A stretch of 64,000 nucleotides of DNA from Mantamonas sphyraenae (Eukaryota; CRuMs; Mantamonadidae): positions 12,501 to 76,500 of the forward strand of contig JAPMXV010000040.1 in assembly GCA_026936335.1 (NCBI GenBank), read 5' to 3'. Positions 52,710 to 62,182 of the stretch are shown here, in pieces (position 1 is the first letter of the stretch; every line of letters begins with the position of its first letter). Made by a program: the position numbers and the translations under genes. The notes beneath the pieces are model-generated. The model saw only the letters and a program-made list of their open reading frames with translations. It was not told where the DNA came from and ran no database searches.

Positions 52710-53631
52710 TCATTCCGAGTCGCCGTTGTAGGCATAGAGGGCGCGGTGGTGCATGACCAGGTTGTCGTTGACAAAGAAGAACGAGTCGCTGGTGGTGCTG
52801 TACGGGTTGTCGATCATATCCTGCTTCTGCTGCGCTGTCAGCGTGGGGAACTTGTACTCCTGGCTCCACGAGTTGGTGGAGTTGGGAATGCAGAAGCCAA
52901 AGACAAAGTCGAACGAGCGCAGGAGGGTGTTGTTGTGGTAGTGCCGCTCGATCATCCTGAACTGGTCCAGAGCCTGATCGCCCACCTTGAAGGTGAGGCT
53001 GGACCACACACAGGGTTGCACAGTGTCAGTAGCAGCTGGGCAAGGGAGCACAGATTGGGGACGAGGGGAACGGGGGCCCTGGGGGGGAGGGGAGTGTTTG
53101 TGCTTGGGAAAAAGCTCGCGCGGCGGAAAGGCGCAAAACGCACTCGGTTGCCACGAGGTTGAGGTCGAGGAAGGACGGCTTAAAGTTGTATTCGATGGTG
53201 CGCAGGGCGTCCTGATCGATCATCTGTGTGGGATGGAAGGGGGGAGGGGGGAGGGGCGGGGTCAGGCGTGAGCGGGGGTTTGTGTTTTGCAAAAGGGGCT
53301 GGTTCCACCGCGCCATTTGCCACGTACGCTGAGATCGACGCCGTCGAGAACCCCGGGCTCTGTGGAGGTTTCAAACAGCACCTCCTTGTTGTCCTTGTCT
53401 GTGATTTTGAATGAGAGAAACTCGATGCCGTAGACGTTGTCCTCCATGGAGCAAAGGAAGGCTGGGGAACAAGATCGGGGCGCGGGACGAGAGTGAGCCG
53501 ACGGGTGGGGGGGGGGGCAAGAGGAGGGGTGGGCGACGGGGGCACACGGGATACACGCAAACAAACGACGTACACTCGCACGGCCCGGTCAGATTCTCAA
53601 TGTCCTTGACTGTGTACTGCTGCTGGGTCAT
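52710..53631 (-). CDS. UNC119: UNC119 lipid-cargo carrier
   Basis: Four exons: 53631-53574, 53461-53328, 53223-53144, 52998-52710; 186 residues. The product reads YTVKDIENLTGPCESFLCSM, VYGIEFLSFKITDKDNKEVL, IEYNFKPSFLDLNLVATDLT, FRMIERHYHNNTLLRSFDFV, FGFCIPNSTNSWSQEYKFP and TSDSFFFVNDNLVMHHRALY, all close to UNC119 rather than PDE6D. The beta-sandwich binds myristoylated N-termini and ships them into the cilium under ARL3 control. The disordered N-terminus of animal UNC119 is missing. Possible cargo in this window: the MGGNLSK-starting PP2C. Head-to-head with the cardiolipin synthase-like gene (66 bp). Confidence 0.92.
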
Positions 53632-53697
53632 GTGTGTGGGAGAGTGTGTGGGAGAGTGTGGCTGGCGCAGCTGGAGCCATTCCAACCCACACAGGGG

Positions 53698-55636
53698 ATG
53701 CACAGGCACAAGAGCGCCCACTCGTTGAGGGAGACGTGGCGAAGAGTGGTGCAGAGTCGCATCCTGCCTTTGGGATCGACGTCTGTGGGCAACGAGGTGA
53801 CGGTGTACACAGACGGGACGGCGTACTTCCCGGCACTATGGTCCGAGATTGACAAGGCCAGCAAGAGTGTGTGGATTGAAGCGTACGAGTGGGAGCCCGA
53901 CAATGTGGGCAAACGCACGGTGGAGAAGCTGGCAGAAGCGGCTGCTCGGGGCTGCGACGTGCGCGTCCTTTACGATCACTGGGGCAGCATCGCTTCGAAC
54001 AGCAGCGACTTTGAACCGATCCGCAGAGAGGTGAGAGAGGGAGGGTGGGATGTTGGTGGTGCAGGAGGGACACACAAACACACACACACGCACAGGACTG
54101 ACACAGTGAGACGAATGCACTGATGTACCACAGGGGGGCTCGGTGATGGTGTTCAATCCAGTGTGGCCGCTGAACTTTGGGCGACGTGGCAAGGCGCCGT
54201 TTCTGTACCGCAACCACCGCAAACTGATGGTGGTGGACGAAACAGTGGGGTTCTGTGGTGGCATGAACATATCCACGCAGTACGCAAAGCCACCGATGGG
54301 TGTGGGCCGGTTTCGAGACACCCATGTGCGCATCAAGGGCCCTGCAGTCCACGACATGGCCAAAATCTTCTGGCACAGTCTGTTTGAAGCCATGGACAGC
54401 AATCAAGTGGAGAAACGGCTGTTTTCCATCATCCACAGGTTGCGTACGCTGGGGTCGCGGTCGAATCCAGAACGGAAGCAACGGGCTCACGACCAATTGT
54501 CGGATAGGTTCAATCTGCCGCATCTCTCTCAAGAATCATTGCACATGGACAAGGGTGACGTGCCTGTGCACACCCTGACAGAAGAACTGGAGGAGCTGCG
54601 GCAGCTGCAGGAGATGCGTTTGAAGCCTTCGCTTGCGATGCTGCCCGTAAACACGTCGCGGTACCTGCCCACACCGTTTCCTCGCTCGCTTCTGATGGCC
54701 ATCGACGAGTTTCGCACGCCTGCAGACGCACGTGTGGTGTCGACACGTGCAGCGTCTGTGGCACAGGTGGTGGTGGCGAGGACAGAGGATGACCCTGGGG
54801 CAGGGAGGGCGCCCACACAGGAGCAGCGGACGGTGCGGAGGGTTGTCAGTCGCATTTTCAACGATTGGTACGAAAGGCGATTGCGAGGGAGTGGACGACA
54901 GGAGGAGGAGGATCCAGAGGTGGACGAGAGTGGGCAGGGGCAGAGGCAGAGGCGGGAGAAGAGGCAAGGGGATTTGGAAAGGGTGCCCATGGTGACAATG
55001 TCGCATGGAGGCATGGGTGGACACGGGGCGACCGTGCATCGGCACTCGTTGGGCCCGCGGCAGTCGGAGAGCAGTTCGGTGAGCCAGGACACGTTTGTGC
55101 AGGTCCTGCAGAGCAATGGCTTGCGCAACATGTTCAACATCCACAACAGTCTGGTGAGTGCCATCCGGTCTGCTCGGCACACGGTGTACATCACCAACCC
55201 GTACTTCCTGCCGTATCCGCGGCTCAAGACAGCCATCGAGACGGCAGCCCGGCGAGGGGTGGACGTGCGGATCATCACAGCCGGCGATTCGGATGTGTTT
55301 GCACAACGCTGGGCTGGACTGCACATCTACGACCATCTGCTGGAGAGTGGCGTGCGCATGTACGAAATGTTTGGCAAGCTGCTGCACGCCAAGACGGTGA
55401 CAGTGGACAATATCTACTCCACCATCGGCAGCTTCAACATGGATGGCTTCTCAGCCAACCGCAACCTGGAGTTGAATGTGAATGTGGTGGACCCTGTGAT
55501 TGCACACCACCTGCAGGCGCAGTTCCGCAAAGATTTGGCCATCTGCAAGGAGATCAAGTTGCAGGATCTCCAAGAGCGCACCTGGTATGAGCGCATGGCG
55601 CATTGGGCTGCCTATCGATTGTTCCGCACCATTTGA
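53698..55636 (+). CDS. Bacterial-type cardiolipin synthase/phospholipase D
   Basis: Exon 1 53698-54030, intron 54031-54133 (GTGAGA...CCACAG, phase 0), exon 2 54134-55636; 611 residues. Two HKD motifs are complete: HRKLMVVDETVGFCGGMNIS and HAKTVTVDNIYSTIGSFNMD. EAYEWEPDNVGKRTVEKLAE and MVFNPVWPLNFGRRGKAPFL are the usual flanks. The two halves are separated by a long Arg/Glu-rich insert (about 260-425). The bacterial enzyme condenses two phospholipids to cardiolipin; most animals and fungi use a CDP-alcohol type instead, though several protists have the PLD type. There are no membrane helices, and the N-terminus (HRHKSAHSLRETWRRVVQSR) is basic and could target mitochondria. Confidence 0.8.
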
Positions 55637-55729
55637 GTGTTCTGCATGGATGTGCGTGAAGAGAGACAAACAAAAGGTGACATTGCTCGCGGCAGCGGCC
55701 CGAAACAAAGTTGCTCTTGCATCTGGCTC

Positions 55730-57577
55730 ATGGTGGCACAACTATCTCGGATGGCCTGGATGGCTGTGACTTTGAGTGCCCTCGTTCTCTCCAGCGTCTT
55801 CTTCGTGGCTCTTCACTCGTCGTACAGGGAGTATGTGGCCGAACAAAAGGCGCAACGACGACAGGCGCTCAAGGGAGAGCTTCTGCGAGCCATCAGTGTG
55901 GCAAACGCACGCCTTCACGCCACCCTGCGCGCTGTGGCGCTGAAGAGTGCTGCCCTGGTGCAGGACGACCCAGATGCGTCGGTGGCAGCGGTGGCAGCGG
56001 TCGACGCGGTGGAAGGCGAGGAGCAGCGCATCATGGGGGTGGACATCGACGTGTGCATCGCCAGCAAGAACGCAGCGCAAAAGTATTGCACGCGTCCATC
56101 GGGTGCGCATGTAGCTCAGCTACTGGACAAGGCGCACAGGCGCAGAACAGTGCAGGCGGCTCGTTTGAACGTCTCGCTGACAGCTGTGGAGCAGCGAACA
56201 AACCTCCTGGGCATGAACAAGGCAGCATGTGCCCAAGATTGGTTGCAGCACAACGATAGCATGGGTTTGGACATGGTGCGAGAACTGGCAAAGGTGTGGC
56301 GACGGCTGGACGACGCGGCGGCAGTTGGCAAGCCCCCGTCGGTGCTGGTTCCAAACGCGGCAAGGCTGCGTGTGATCAGGGACATACGCACGGTCAATCC
56401 ACGCGTGCTGATACACATGAGAGAGAGGGGAGACGTGGCTTTCATGGAGCCCGTAGCCTCGTTTGCCCTGCGGAAGCCGCGGGGCTCTGTGCAGGCGGCG
56501 CAGTTTCCCGTGTCCTTTGCCCCAGGGCAGGAGGTGATCAATGCCACGGCTCCGCCCGAGGACAGTTGGCGGTATTTGATACGCGTGCACCACGCGTGGT
56601 TGACACAGAAGGCCCTTCTGTTGGACCAGACACACGTGTGGGCGGTGGGAAACAACGGGCAGTGGCGAGAGGAGGCGCCCAAGGTGGGGAGCATGGATGC
56701 AGACGCGTGGCAGTCACATCTTGTGCTGGACGAGGTGTTTGTGCTCAGTACGCTTTGGGCCAGCGAGTACTGGCACTTTTTCGGGGAAACCATGCCCCGG
56801 CTGATGCTTGCGTTGGACTGGTTGCGAGCAAATCCCCATGTGCACATTCTGGCGGACGGCACAGAGAAAGCGTATGTGAGACAGGCTCTGAGCAGACTGG
56901 GACTGATGGAGCGTGTTGTGTGCCGCAACGCTGATCTGATGTATTTTGCGCCTGTCGTCTGGTTCGCACGCCCGACTCGCTTTGGATCGCCAACCGTGGA
57001 GGAAGCCACGCGATTGCACACAGAAATGGTGGGACAGAGGGAGCCTGACCCAGAGGCTCGGGATAGGGTCATCCTGGTTCAGCGGCATCCGAACAAGGAG
57101 CGATCATGGGGCAATGCTCGGGAAAGCGAGCGGATGGCGGAGCTGGTCAGGTTTGCTATGATGCGTGTGAACCTGGAAAACAAAGAGAATGGGCGGTCAG
57201 AGGGGACCCTGCAGTTTGTGCAATTCAACGGGGATCTGAATCTGGCGGAGACGATCGAGCTGTTCAGCCACAGCGCCGTCATTGTGGGTGGGGAGGGAGC
57301 TGGCCTGGTCAATGCCATGTTTGCCAGCTCGACTTCGATGATGATGGAGGTGAATAGCGAGGACAGGCAGAACTGGTGTCACTACACCGTGGCCAATGTC
57401 CGCGGCATGGACTATTGGCTTGCACAGGCATCGACGTGGGAGCCACGCCGTGTGTTTTCGGTGGTGCAGGACAAACAACTGGAAGCCTCACTGCGCAAGC
57501 AGCTACCAGAGATGATGCGTGCTGCATCGGACAGGCTAGCAGCAGCCCAGCGTGCGGCCCGGGAACGCGCAGGCTGA
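55730..57577 (+). CDS. GT61-like glycosyltransferase, tandem copy 1
   Basis: 615 residues from ATG 55730 (MVAQLSRMAWMAV); the open frame begins earlier, at 55637. Residues 10-30 are the signal-anchor. After a helical stem comes the GT61/DUF563 domain: VFVLSTLWASEYWHFFGETM, RLMLALDWLRANPHVHIL, DRVILVQRHPNKERSWGN, then NLAETIELFSHSAVIVGGEG and AGLVNAMFASSTSMMMEVNS, the site equivalent to HGAGL (here GEGAGL). Gln-Asn-Trp-Cys-His-Tyr follows. Expected to be a Golgi sugar transferase; donor and acceptor unknown. The next gene is a paralogue in the same direction, 40 bp downstream. Confidence 0.82.
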   Translation: MVAQLSRMAWMAVTLSALVLSSVFFVALHSSYREYVAEQKAQRRQALKGELLRAISVANARLHATLRAVALKSAALVQDDPDASVAAVAAVDAVEGEEQRIMGVDIDVCIASKNAAQKYCTRPSGAHVAQLLDKAHRRRTVQAARLNVSLTAVEQRTNLLGMNKAACAQDWLQHNDSMGLDMVRELAKVWRRLDDAAAVGKPPSVLVPNAARLRVIRDIRTVNPRVLIHMRERGDVAFMEPVASFALRKPRGSVQAAQFPVSFAPGQEVINATAPPEDSWRYLIRVHHAWLTQKALLLDQTHVWAVGNNGQWREEAPKVGSMDADAWQSHLVLDEVFVLSTLWASEYWHFFGETMPRLMLALDWLRANPHVHILADGTEKAYVRQALSRLGLMERVVCRNADLMYFAPVVWFARPTRFGSPTVEEATRLHTEMVGQREPDPEARDRVILVQRHPNKERSWGNARESERMAELVRFAMMRVNLENKENGRSEGTLQFVQFNGDLNLAETIELFSHSAVIVGGEGAGLVNAMFASSTSMMMEVNSEDRQNWCHYTVANVRGMDYWLAQASTWEPRRVFSVVQDKQLEASLRKQLPEMMRAASDRLAAAQRAARERAG

Positions 57578-57617
57578 TCCAACCTGAGGTGAACTGGGGG
57601 CTGTGGCAAGGCTCACC

Positions 57618-59381
57618 ATGCGGCTAGGGCGGATACATGTGACGATGGTGCAAAGGTTGGGTGTGGTGGCTTTGTTGGGAAGCGTTCTACTGCTTCTGCT
57701 GCTGCGGTCGCACGGACCCCTGCTCACCGAGGAAGAGAGGCTAGATGCCATCCGAAAGAGCTTCACATCGCTAAACAGATACTCGGAAGGGCATCTGCAT
57801 GCCAAACTGTTGACGCTTGCTCGCTTGCAGGGCATGGGTGAGAACCGCTCTACCGTGGCCGGGGTTGGCAAGCTCGTGGAAGCCATGCGCAGTCGCTTGG
57901 AGGCTGTTCACAGGCACAGAGACCTGTGCATGGACATACTTGCGCATGCCAGCGACCTTTGTCATGAAAAGGTCAACAAGGAGCATGTTGGTGCGGTCGA
58001 AGCTGACCTGGCGTCGCTGTACTCACACAAGGTCGCTGGTGCGGACGAGGAGCAAGAAGAGCTGAGAAGCATACAAACGCGTTTGGAACGCATGGATTCA
58101 TCGTGTCTTTCTGCACAGGAGTTGCTGTGGCAAGTCTCTGCGGCCAGGGAGGGGCCGTACTTGCAGGACGCTTTCCCCACGCCGGTGTACCCGCGCCACA
58201 GCAAGCTACGCGTGCTGACAAACATCGAGGACATGGGCATGTCAGACATGATCCACAAGCGCATCAGGGGCCAGGTTTTATTCTGGGAAAAGGTCCATCC
58301 GTATCCTCAGCCTCCGGTGGCAGGGCTGAACCAGCTCGCACAGCGATATCCAGAGTTTGCAGAACGGGACAAAACTGTGAAGAGTGTGGTGGTGGAAACA
58401 GACCGCATTCGGTTCTTGCTGGAGCTTGACAATGCGTGGCTGGACCCATCAGCACTGGTGTACGACCAGCGATACGTGTACCAGATCGGAAACAACGTGC
58501 CGTGGGCAGAAGCAGCACGCAGCATTCTGTCGCGATCGGCACCTAATGCCACACAGAAGGTGCTGTCGTTTCCACGTGTGTTTGTGTTGTCGCAGTTGTG
58601 GGCAGAGCAAGTGTACCACTTCTTTGCCGAAACACTCACGCGGCTGATGTTGGCGTACGACTGGCTCGTGGCCAACCCAGACGTGAGCATTGTGATGCCT
58701 GGAACAAATCTGAAGCACGTGCGTCAATCCATGATGCTGCTTGGATTGGCGCATCGGCTGGTGGAGCAACCACTGCAAACGTCTGTGTTTGCCTCCAAGC
58801 TGTACTTTGCACGCCCAACACGGTTCGGATCGCCCACACGTGAAGAAGCACGCAAATTGAGCAGAGCGATGGTTGGTAATCGAATTGCACCTGCACACGA
58901 ACGCAATCGTGTGGTGCTGATAGTGCGCCCTGCCAGTGGACAGCGCAGCTTTGGCAACCTCGACGAAACGGCACAGATGATCGATTATGTGCGAAAGGCA
59001 GTGGAGAACGTGCCGCAACTCACTTTGGAGCTATTCACGACGCCCCGGTCGCTGGTGGAGACAATCGATCTGTTTCAGAGGGCGGCGGTAATTATCGGCG
59101 GCGAGGGAGCTGGACTCGTGAATGCGTTGTGGGCACACAAAGGGACGATTGTCATGGAGCTGAATGCGCGCAAGAACGCCAATTGGTGTCACTTTCGAAC
59201 GAGTACTGTGATGGGTCAGGACCACTACGTCGTGGAAGCGGAGGATTCAAGCGTGCCGCAAGTGCGCTACCGTCACTTTTTCCGCATCACAGATCCTTCC
59301 CTGCGTGCCAGCATGGACAAACAGCTGCCCATCGTGCTTCGCACTGCCGTGGAGAGGCTCAGCAAGCACGGACAGGAATGA
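57618..59381 (+). CDS. GT61-like glycosyltransferase, tandem copy 2
   Basis: 587 residues from ATG 57618 (MRLGRIHVTM); the frame opens at a GTG at 57603. Signal-anchor at 12-30 (LGVVALLGSVLLLLLLRS). Domain organisation matches the preceding gene block for block: VFVLSQLWAEQVYHFFAETL, RLMLAYDWLVANPDVSIVM, YFARPTRFGSPTREEARKL, VETIDLFQRAAVIIGGEGAG, LVNALWAHKGTIVMELNARK and NANWCHF. The stems differ strongly while the catalytic parts stay close, so this is an older tandem duplication than the cyclase pair. Confidence 0.82.
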   Translation: MRLGRIHVTMVQRLGVVALLGSVLLLLLLRSHGPLLTEEERLDAIRKSFTSLNRYSEGHLHAKLLTLARLQGMGENRSTVAGVGKLVEAMRSRLEAVHRHRDLCMDILAHASDLCHEKVNKEHVGAVEADLASLYSHKVAGADEEQEELRSIQTRLERMDSSCLSAQELLWQVSAAREGPYLQDAFPTPVYPRHSKLRVLTNIEDMGMSDMIHKRIRGQVLFWEKVHPYPQPPVAGLNQLAQRYPEFAERDKTVKSVVVETDRIRFLLELDNAWLDPSALVYDQRYVYQIGNNVPWAEAARSILSRSAPNATQKVLSFPRVFVLSQLWAEQVYHFFAETLTRLMLAYDWLVANPDVSIVMPGTNLKHVRQSMMLLGLAHRLVEQPLQTSVFASKLYFARPTRFGSPTREEARKLSRAMVGNRIAPAHERNRVVLIVRPASGQRSFGNLDETAQMIDYVRKAVENVPQLTLELFTTPRSLVETIDLFQRAAVIIGGEGAGLVNALWAHKGTIVMELNARKNANWCHFRTSTVMGQDHYVVEAEDSSVPQVRYRHFFRITDPSLRASMDKQLPIVLRTAVERLSKHGQE

Positions 59382-59417
59382 AGGATCGGCCCCGTTTTGC
59401 TGTTCATTGTGTGTCGT

Positions 59418-60251
59418 TCAGTCCTCCAATGGACTGGAATCCACCCATGACAATCGAGTTCCGTCGTAATTGAGGTACGCACCATTGAACTCATGCGGAT
59501 CGGCAGCTGTGCACACGGCAATGGGTGTGGCCGCACCGTCCTGCGCGCTTAGGGGCGGCGGTTTGCCACTCATGAGACCGATTTGGGTGGCACACCAACC
59601 TGGGTGCACGGTGGTACTCACCACCTCGGAATGGTGTTCTCCCAACCAGCGCATGAACCAGTGCAACAGCCACTTGCTGACGCGGTAAGCCTCCATCTCT
59701 CCTGTCGCCCAACCACGTTCGCCAGCCTTGTCTTCACCCAAATCCAACAAATACTGATGTGCCATATCTACCAATTCCTCCGGACTGGCCTTGCTGGCCT
59801 TGTCGTTGAGCTGGTCGCTTTGAAATTCAGTTCCTCCCCGTCGAGACCCAATCGTCAGCACCTGTGCCACCAAAGGCAACAGGGCCATAGTGAATCCAAT
59901 GGTGCCCACTGAATTTGTTTCTATAATGGGTGTGGCTGTTTCCACGGTGTCCTCGCGGAAATTGTACAGCGCGGCGTTGTTGACGAGGACGTCGAGCCTG
60001 CCATAGCGCTCTTTGATGAGTTTGGCCGCAGAGACAACACTGTCGTCGTCGCTGAGATCGAGCACGAGCGTATCTGCATCCACCTCGGCTGCTGCCGTTG
60101 CCAATGTGTCCTCGTTTCGGCCAGCAAGGACTAGGGTCGTCTCTGGCTCGGCCACACGGATTCCCTTGGCAATCTCCAGGCCAATGCCACTTCCACCGCC
60201 AGTGATGAGGACAATGCGCGCCTGTTTGTCGGCCTCTGTGGCTAAAGACAT
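59418..60251 (-). CDS. Short-chain dehydrogenase (retinol dehydrogenase/WWOX-like)
   Basis: 277 residues from ATG 60251 (MSLATEADKQARIV); the frame extends to 60392 without support. Motifs: VLITGGGSGIGLEIAKGIRV, LAGRNEDTLAT, LDLSDDDS, LDVLVNNAALYN (NNA rather than NNAG), TIGSRRGG (catalytic Ser) and YRVSKWLLHWFM (Tyr-x-x-x-Lys), then VSTTVHPGWCATQIG. Active-site residues look complete. Substrate unknown; no membrane segment or clear targeting. Divergent from the three-TM protein gene, with only 52 bp between start codons. Confidence 0.85.
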   Translation of the reverse strand: MSLATEADKQARIVLITGGGSGIGLEIAKGIRVAEPETTLVLAGRNEDTLATAAAEVDADTLVLDLSDDDSVVSAAKLIKERYGRLDVLVNNAALYNFREDTVETATPIIETNSVGTIGFTMALLPLVAQVLTIGSRRGGTEFQSDQLNDKASKASPEELVDMAHQYLLDLGEDKAGERGWATGEMEAYRVSKWLLHWFMRWLGEHHSEVVSTTVHPGWCATQIGLMSGKPPPLSAQDGAATPIAVCTAADPHEFNGAYLNYDGTRLSWVDSSPLED

Positions 60252-60303
60252 GCGCCAACAATGCAATTGCGGCCGCCCGCGCACCAAAAAACGAATCATC
60301 ACC

Positions 60304-62116
60304 ATGTGTTGTGGAGGCGACAAAGAAAAGGACGAGGTGAACCTCGACAACGAAAAGAAGGAGGAGAAGGGCGTGAAGAACAAGAAGATCAAGAGTGCGT
60401 TCAGAAGTGGCCACCCAAGCCTCCTTGCGTTGTTGTTTTCCAGAAGCGGTCGTCATCGTGCCCTCGTTGCTAACCATCGTGTCCCCACCCTTCCTCCACC
60501 CTTCGCAGTCATCGTTGCGCTCATCATGGGCCTCATTGGCGTGGGTATGGCCGCCACAGCCTACTCACTGCTCGCCAGTACGTTCTCGTGGCTCCTTCAC
60601 ACAAATTTTCTTGTGCTCGGAAGATTACACCCTGCCCACGCCTCACACTCACGTCCACGCGCCTCCCCGATCCCCACCTCTCTATCGTTTACACACACAG
60701 ACCATGTGGATGGTCTGGCCATCGTCGTCCAGGTGTGGGAAGAGAGTAAGTGTGTGGCTCAAAAATCCCGGACGAGAGATGTGAAGGCTACCGTTGTTTG
60801 AAGGAAGCAAAAGATCCCACCTGACACGCAATTTGTTGCTGTTTGCGCCATCCGTGCACCGCATTGCGCCACGGTCCATGCCTTTGTGTTATCCAGAACC
60901 CGTGGTGGAGATTGCCATGACTACCGCCGAGTCGTGCCCTGCTGGCTTTGCGGTGTTTGGCGGCGCACGCACGTTTTCGTACTGCGACTCAACGGCCAAG
61001 AACGGCACCGTGAACTACAACGCCACATGCGAGAGCAGTGACGGCGCGCTGTCACAGACACGCAACGTGACGATGAACAAGTTTATGGGCAACCTGGTGT
61101 GTGTGAAGCGGGCTGGCAAGAACGCCTTTCAGGATCCGCCCATCAAGACGTCGGCATCGTGCACTGGCAACAAGACCAAGTGTGCCAGCACCACTGCCGA
61201 TGGATACACCATGTGTGTGGATGCAGGCCAGCCCTGCCCCATTTCGGCGTTCAAGCTGGCCTTCAACGTCAGCGCAAGCGATCCCATGCTGGAGGGATAT
61301 GAGGAGTTTGTCAACTTCACTGTGCCTGTGTTTGAAGAGGTGCGCAACTACACAGGCAGCTCCACAAACACCACCAATGCGCCGTACACTTTCAGCACCC
61401 GCATTGTGGACAACGTGCCTGCTCGCCTCTATCTCACGCGCAAGACCGGCCTGCCCGTCAAGAACCTCATTGCCAAGGCCCACGGTCTTCCTTGCGCTCT
61501 GTCCGACCCGTTCTCTGGGTGTGACTCGTCCAGCACAAACGAGTTCCGCGACAAACGTTTCACCAGCGCAGGCGCAACCACACAGTCGCAGTTTCTGATG
61601 GCCAACGACGTGCCGCCCACAAACCTCACCGGTGACGTGAACATGTGGCAGCGCACAGATATCCTGTGGAAGCAGGAGTGCCCGTCCACACGTCTGTCCG
61701 TCAAGAACAACCTGCCGTCTGTGGAGAACGTGCGCAGCACCCAGATTGCCCTTCTGGTCGTTCAGGCCGTTGTGTTTGCCCTCGTTACATGCTACCTGGG
61801 GTACAAGCTGTGGAAGGCCGACAACGATGACGAAGAGGAAAAGCTGCAGAAGAACCAGAAGCGCATCAAACTGGTCGCCTCCATCATCAAGTGGGGTGTG
61901 ACCTTCCTGGCCATGTTCCTGGCCTTCTCCATTGCCGGCTACTTCACCCTCACCGCCACCGCACGCTGCAGTGACACCACCACCAACGCCACGTTCCTGT
62001 TTCTTTCGGACAAGATCAACAGCATCGGCGGCGTCAACGTCGCCAACCAAGGTGTCGACACCGCAGGCGTCGTCTTGGATTATGGACCTGCCATCATGCG
62101 CATGTGTGGCCGTTAG
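60304..62116 (+). CDS. Three-TM membrane protein with N-glycosylated ectodomain, unknown family
   Basis: Four exons: 60304-60394, 60509-60577, 60701-60745, 60804-62116, all joined in phase 1; 505 residues. It starts MCCGGDKEKDEVN (possible palmitoylation on Cys2/3) with a Lys-rich cytosolic stretch, then TM1 (IIVALIMGLIGVGMAATAYS). A Cys-containing region of about 330 residues with many N-x-S/T sites follows (NYNATC, RNVTMN, FNVSAS, NFTVPV, NYTGSS, NLTGD), then TM2 (IALLVVQAVVFALVTCYLGY), a charged loop and TM3 (WGVTFLAMFLAFSIAGYFTL). I do not recognise the family. The small exons 2 and 3 rest on phase and splice consensus only. A cell-surface or ER membrane protein is likely. Confidence 0.65.
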
Positions 62117-62182
62117 AGTTGCCGCTCATGCGCGACGGACGAAACAAAACAAAAACAAAGTTCATCTTTCAACACTCCCTCC

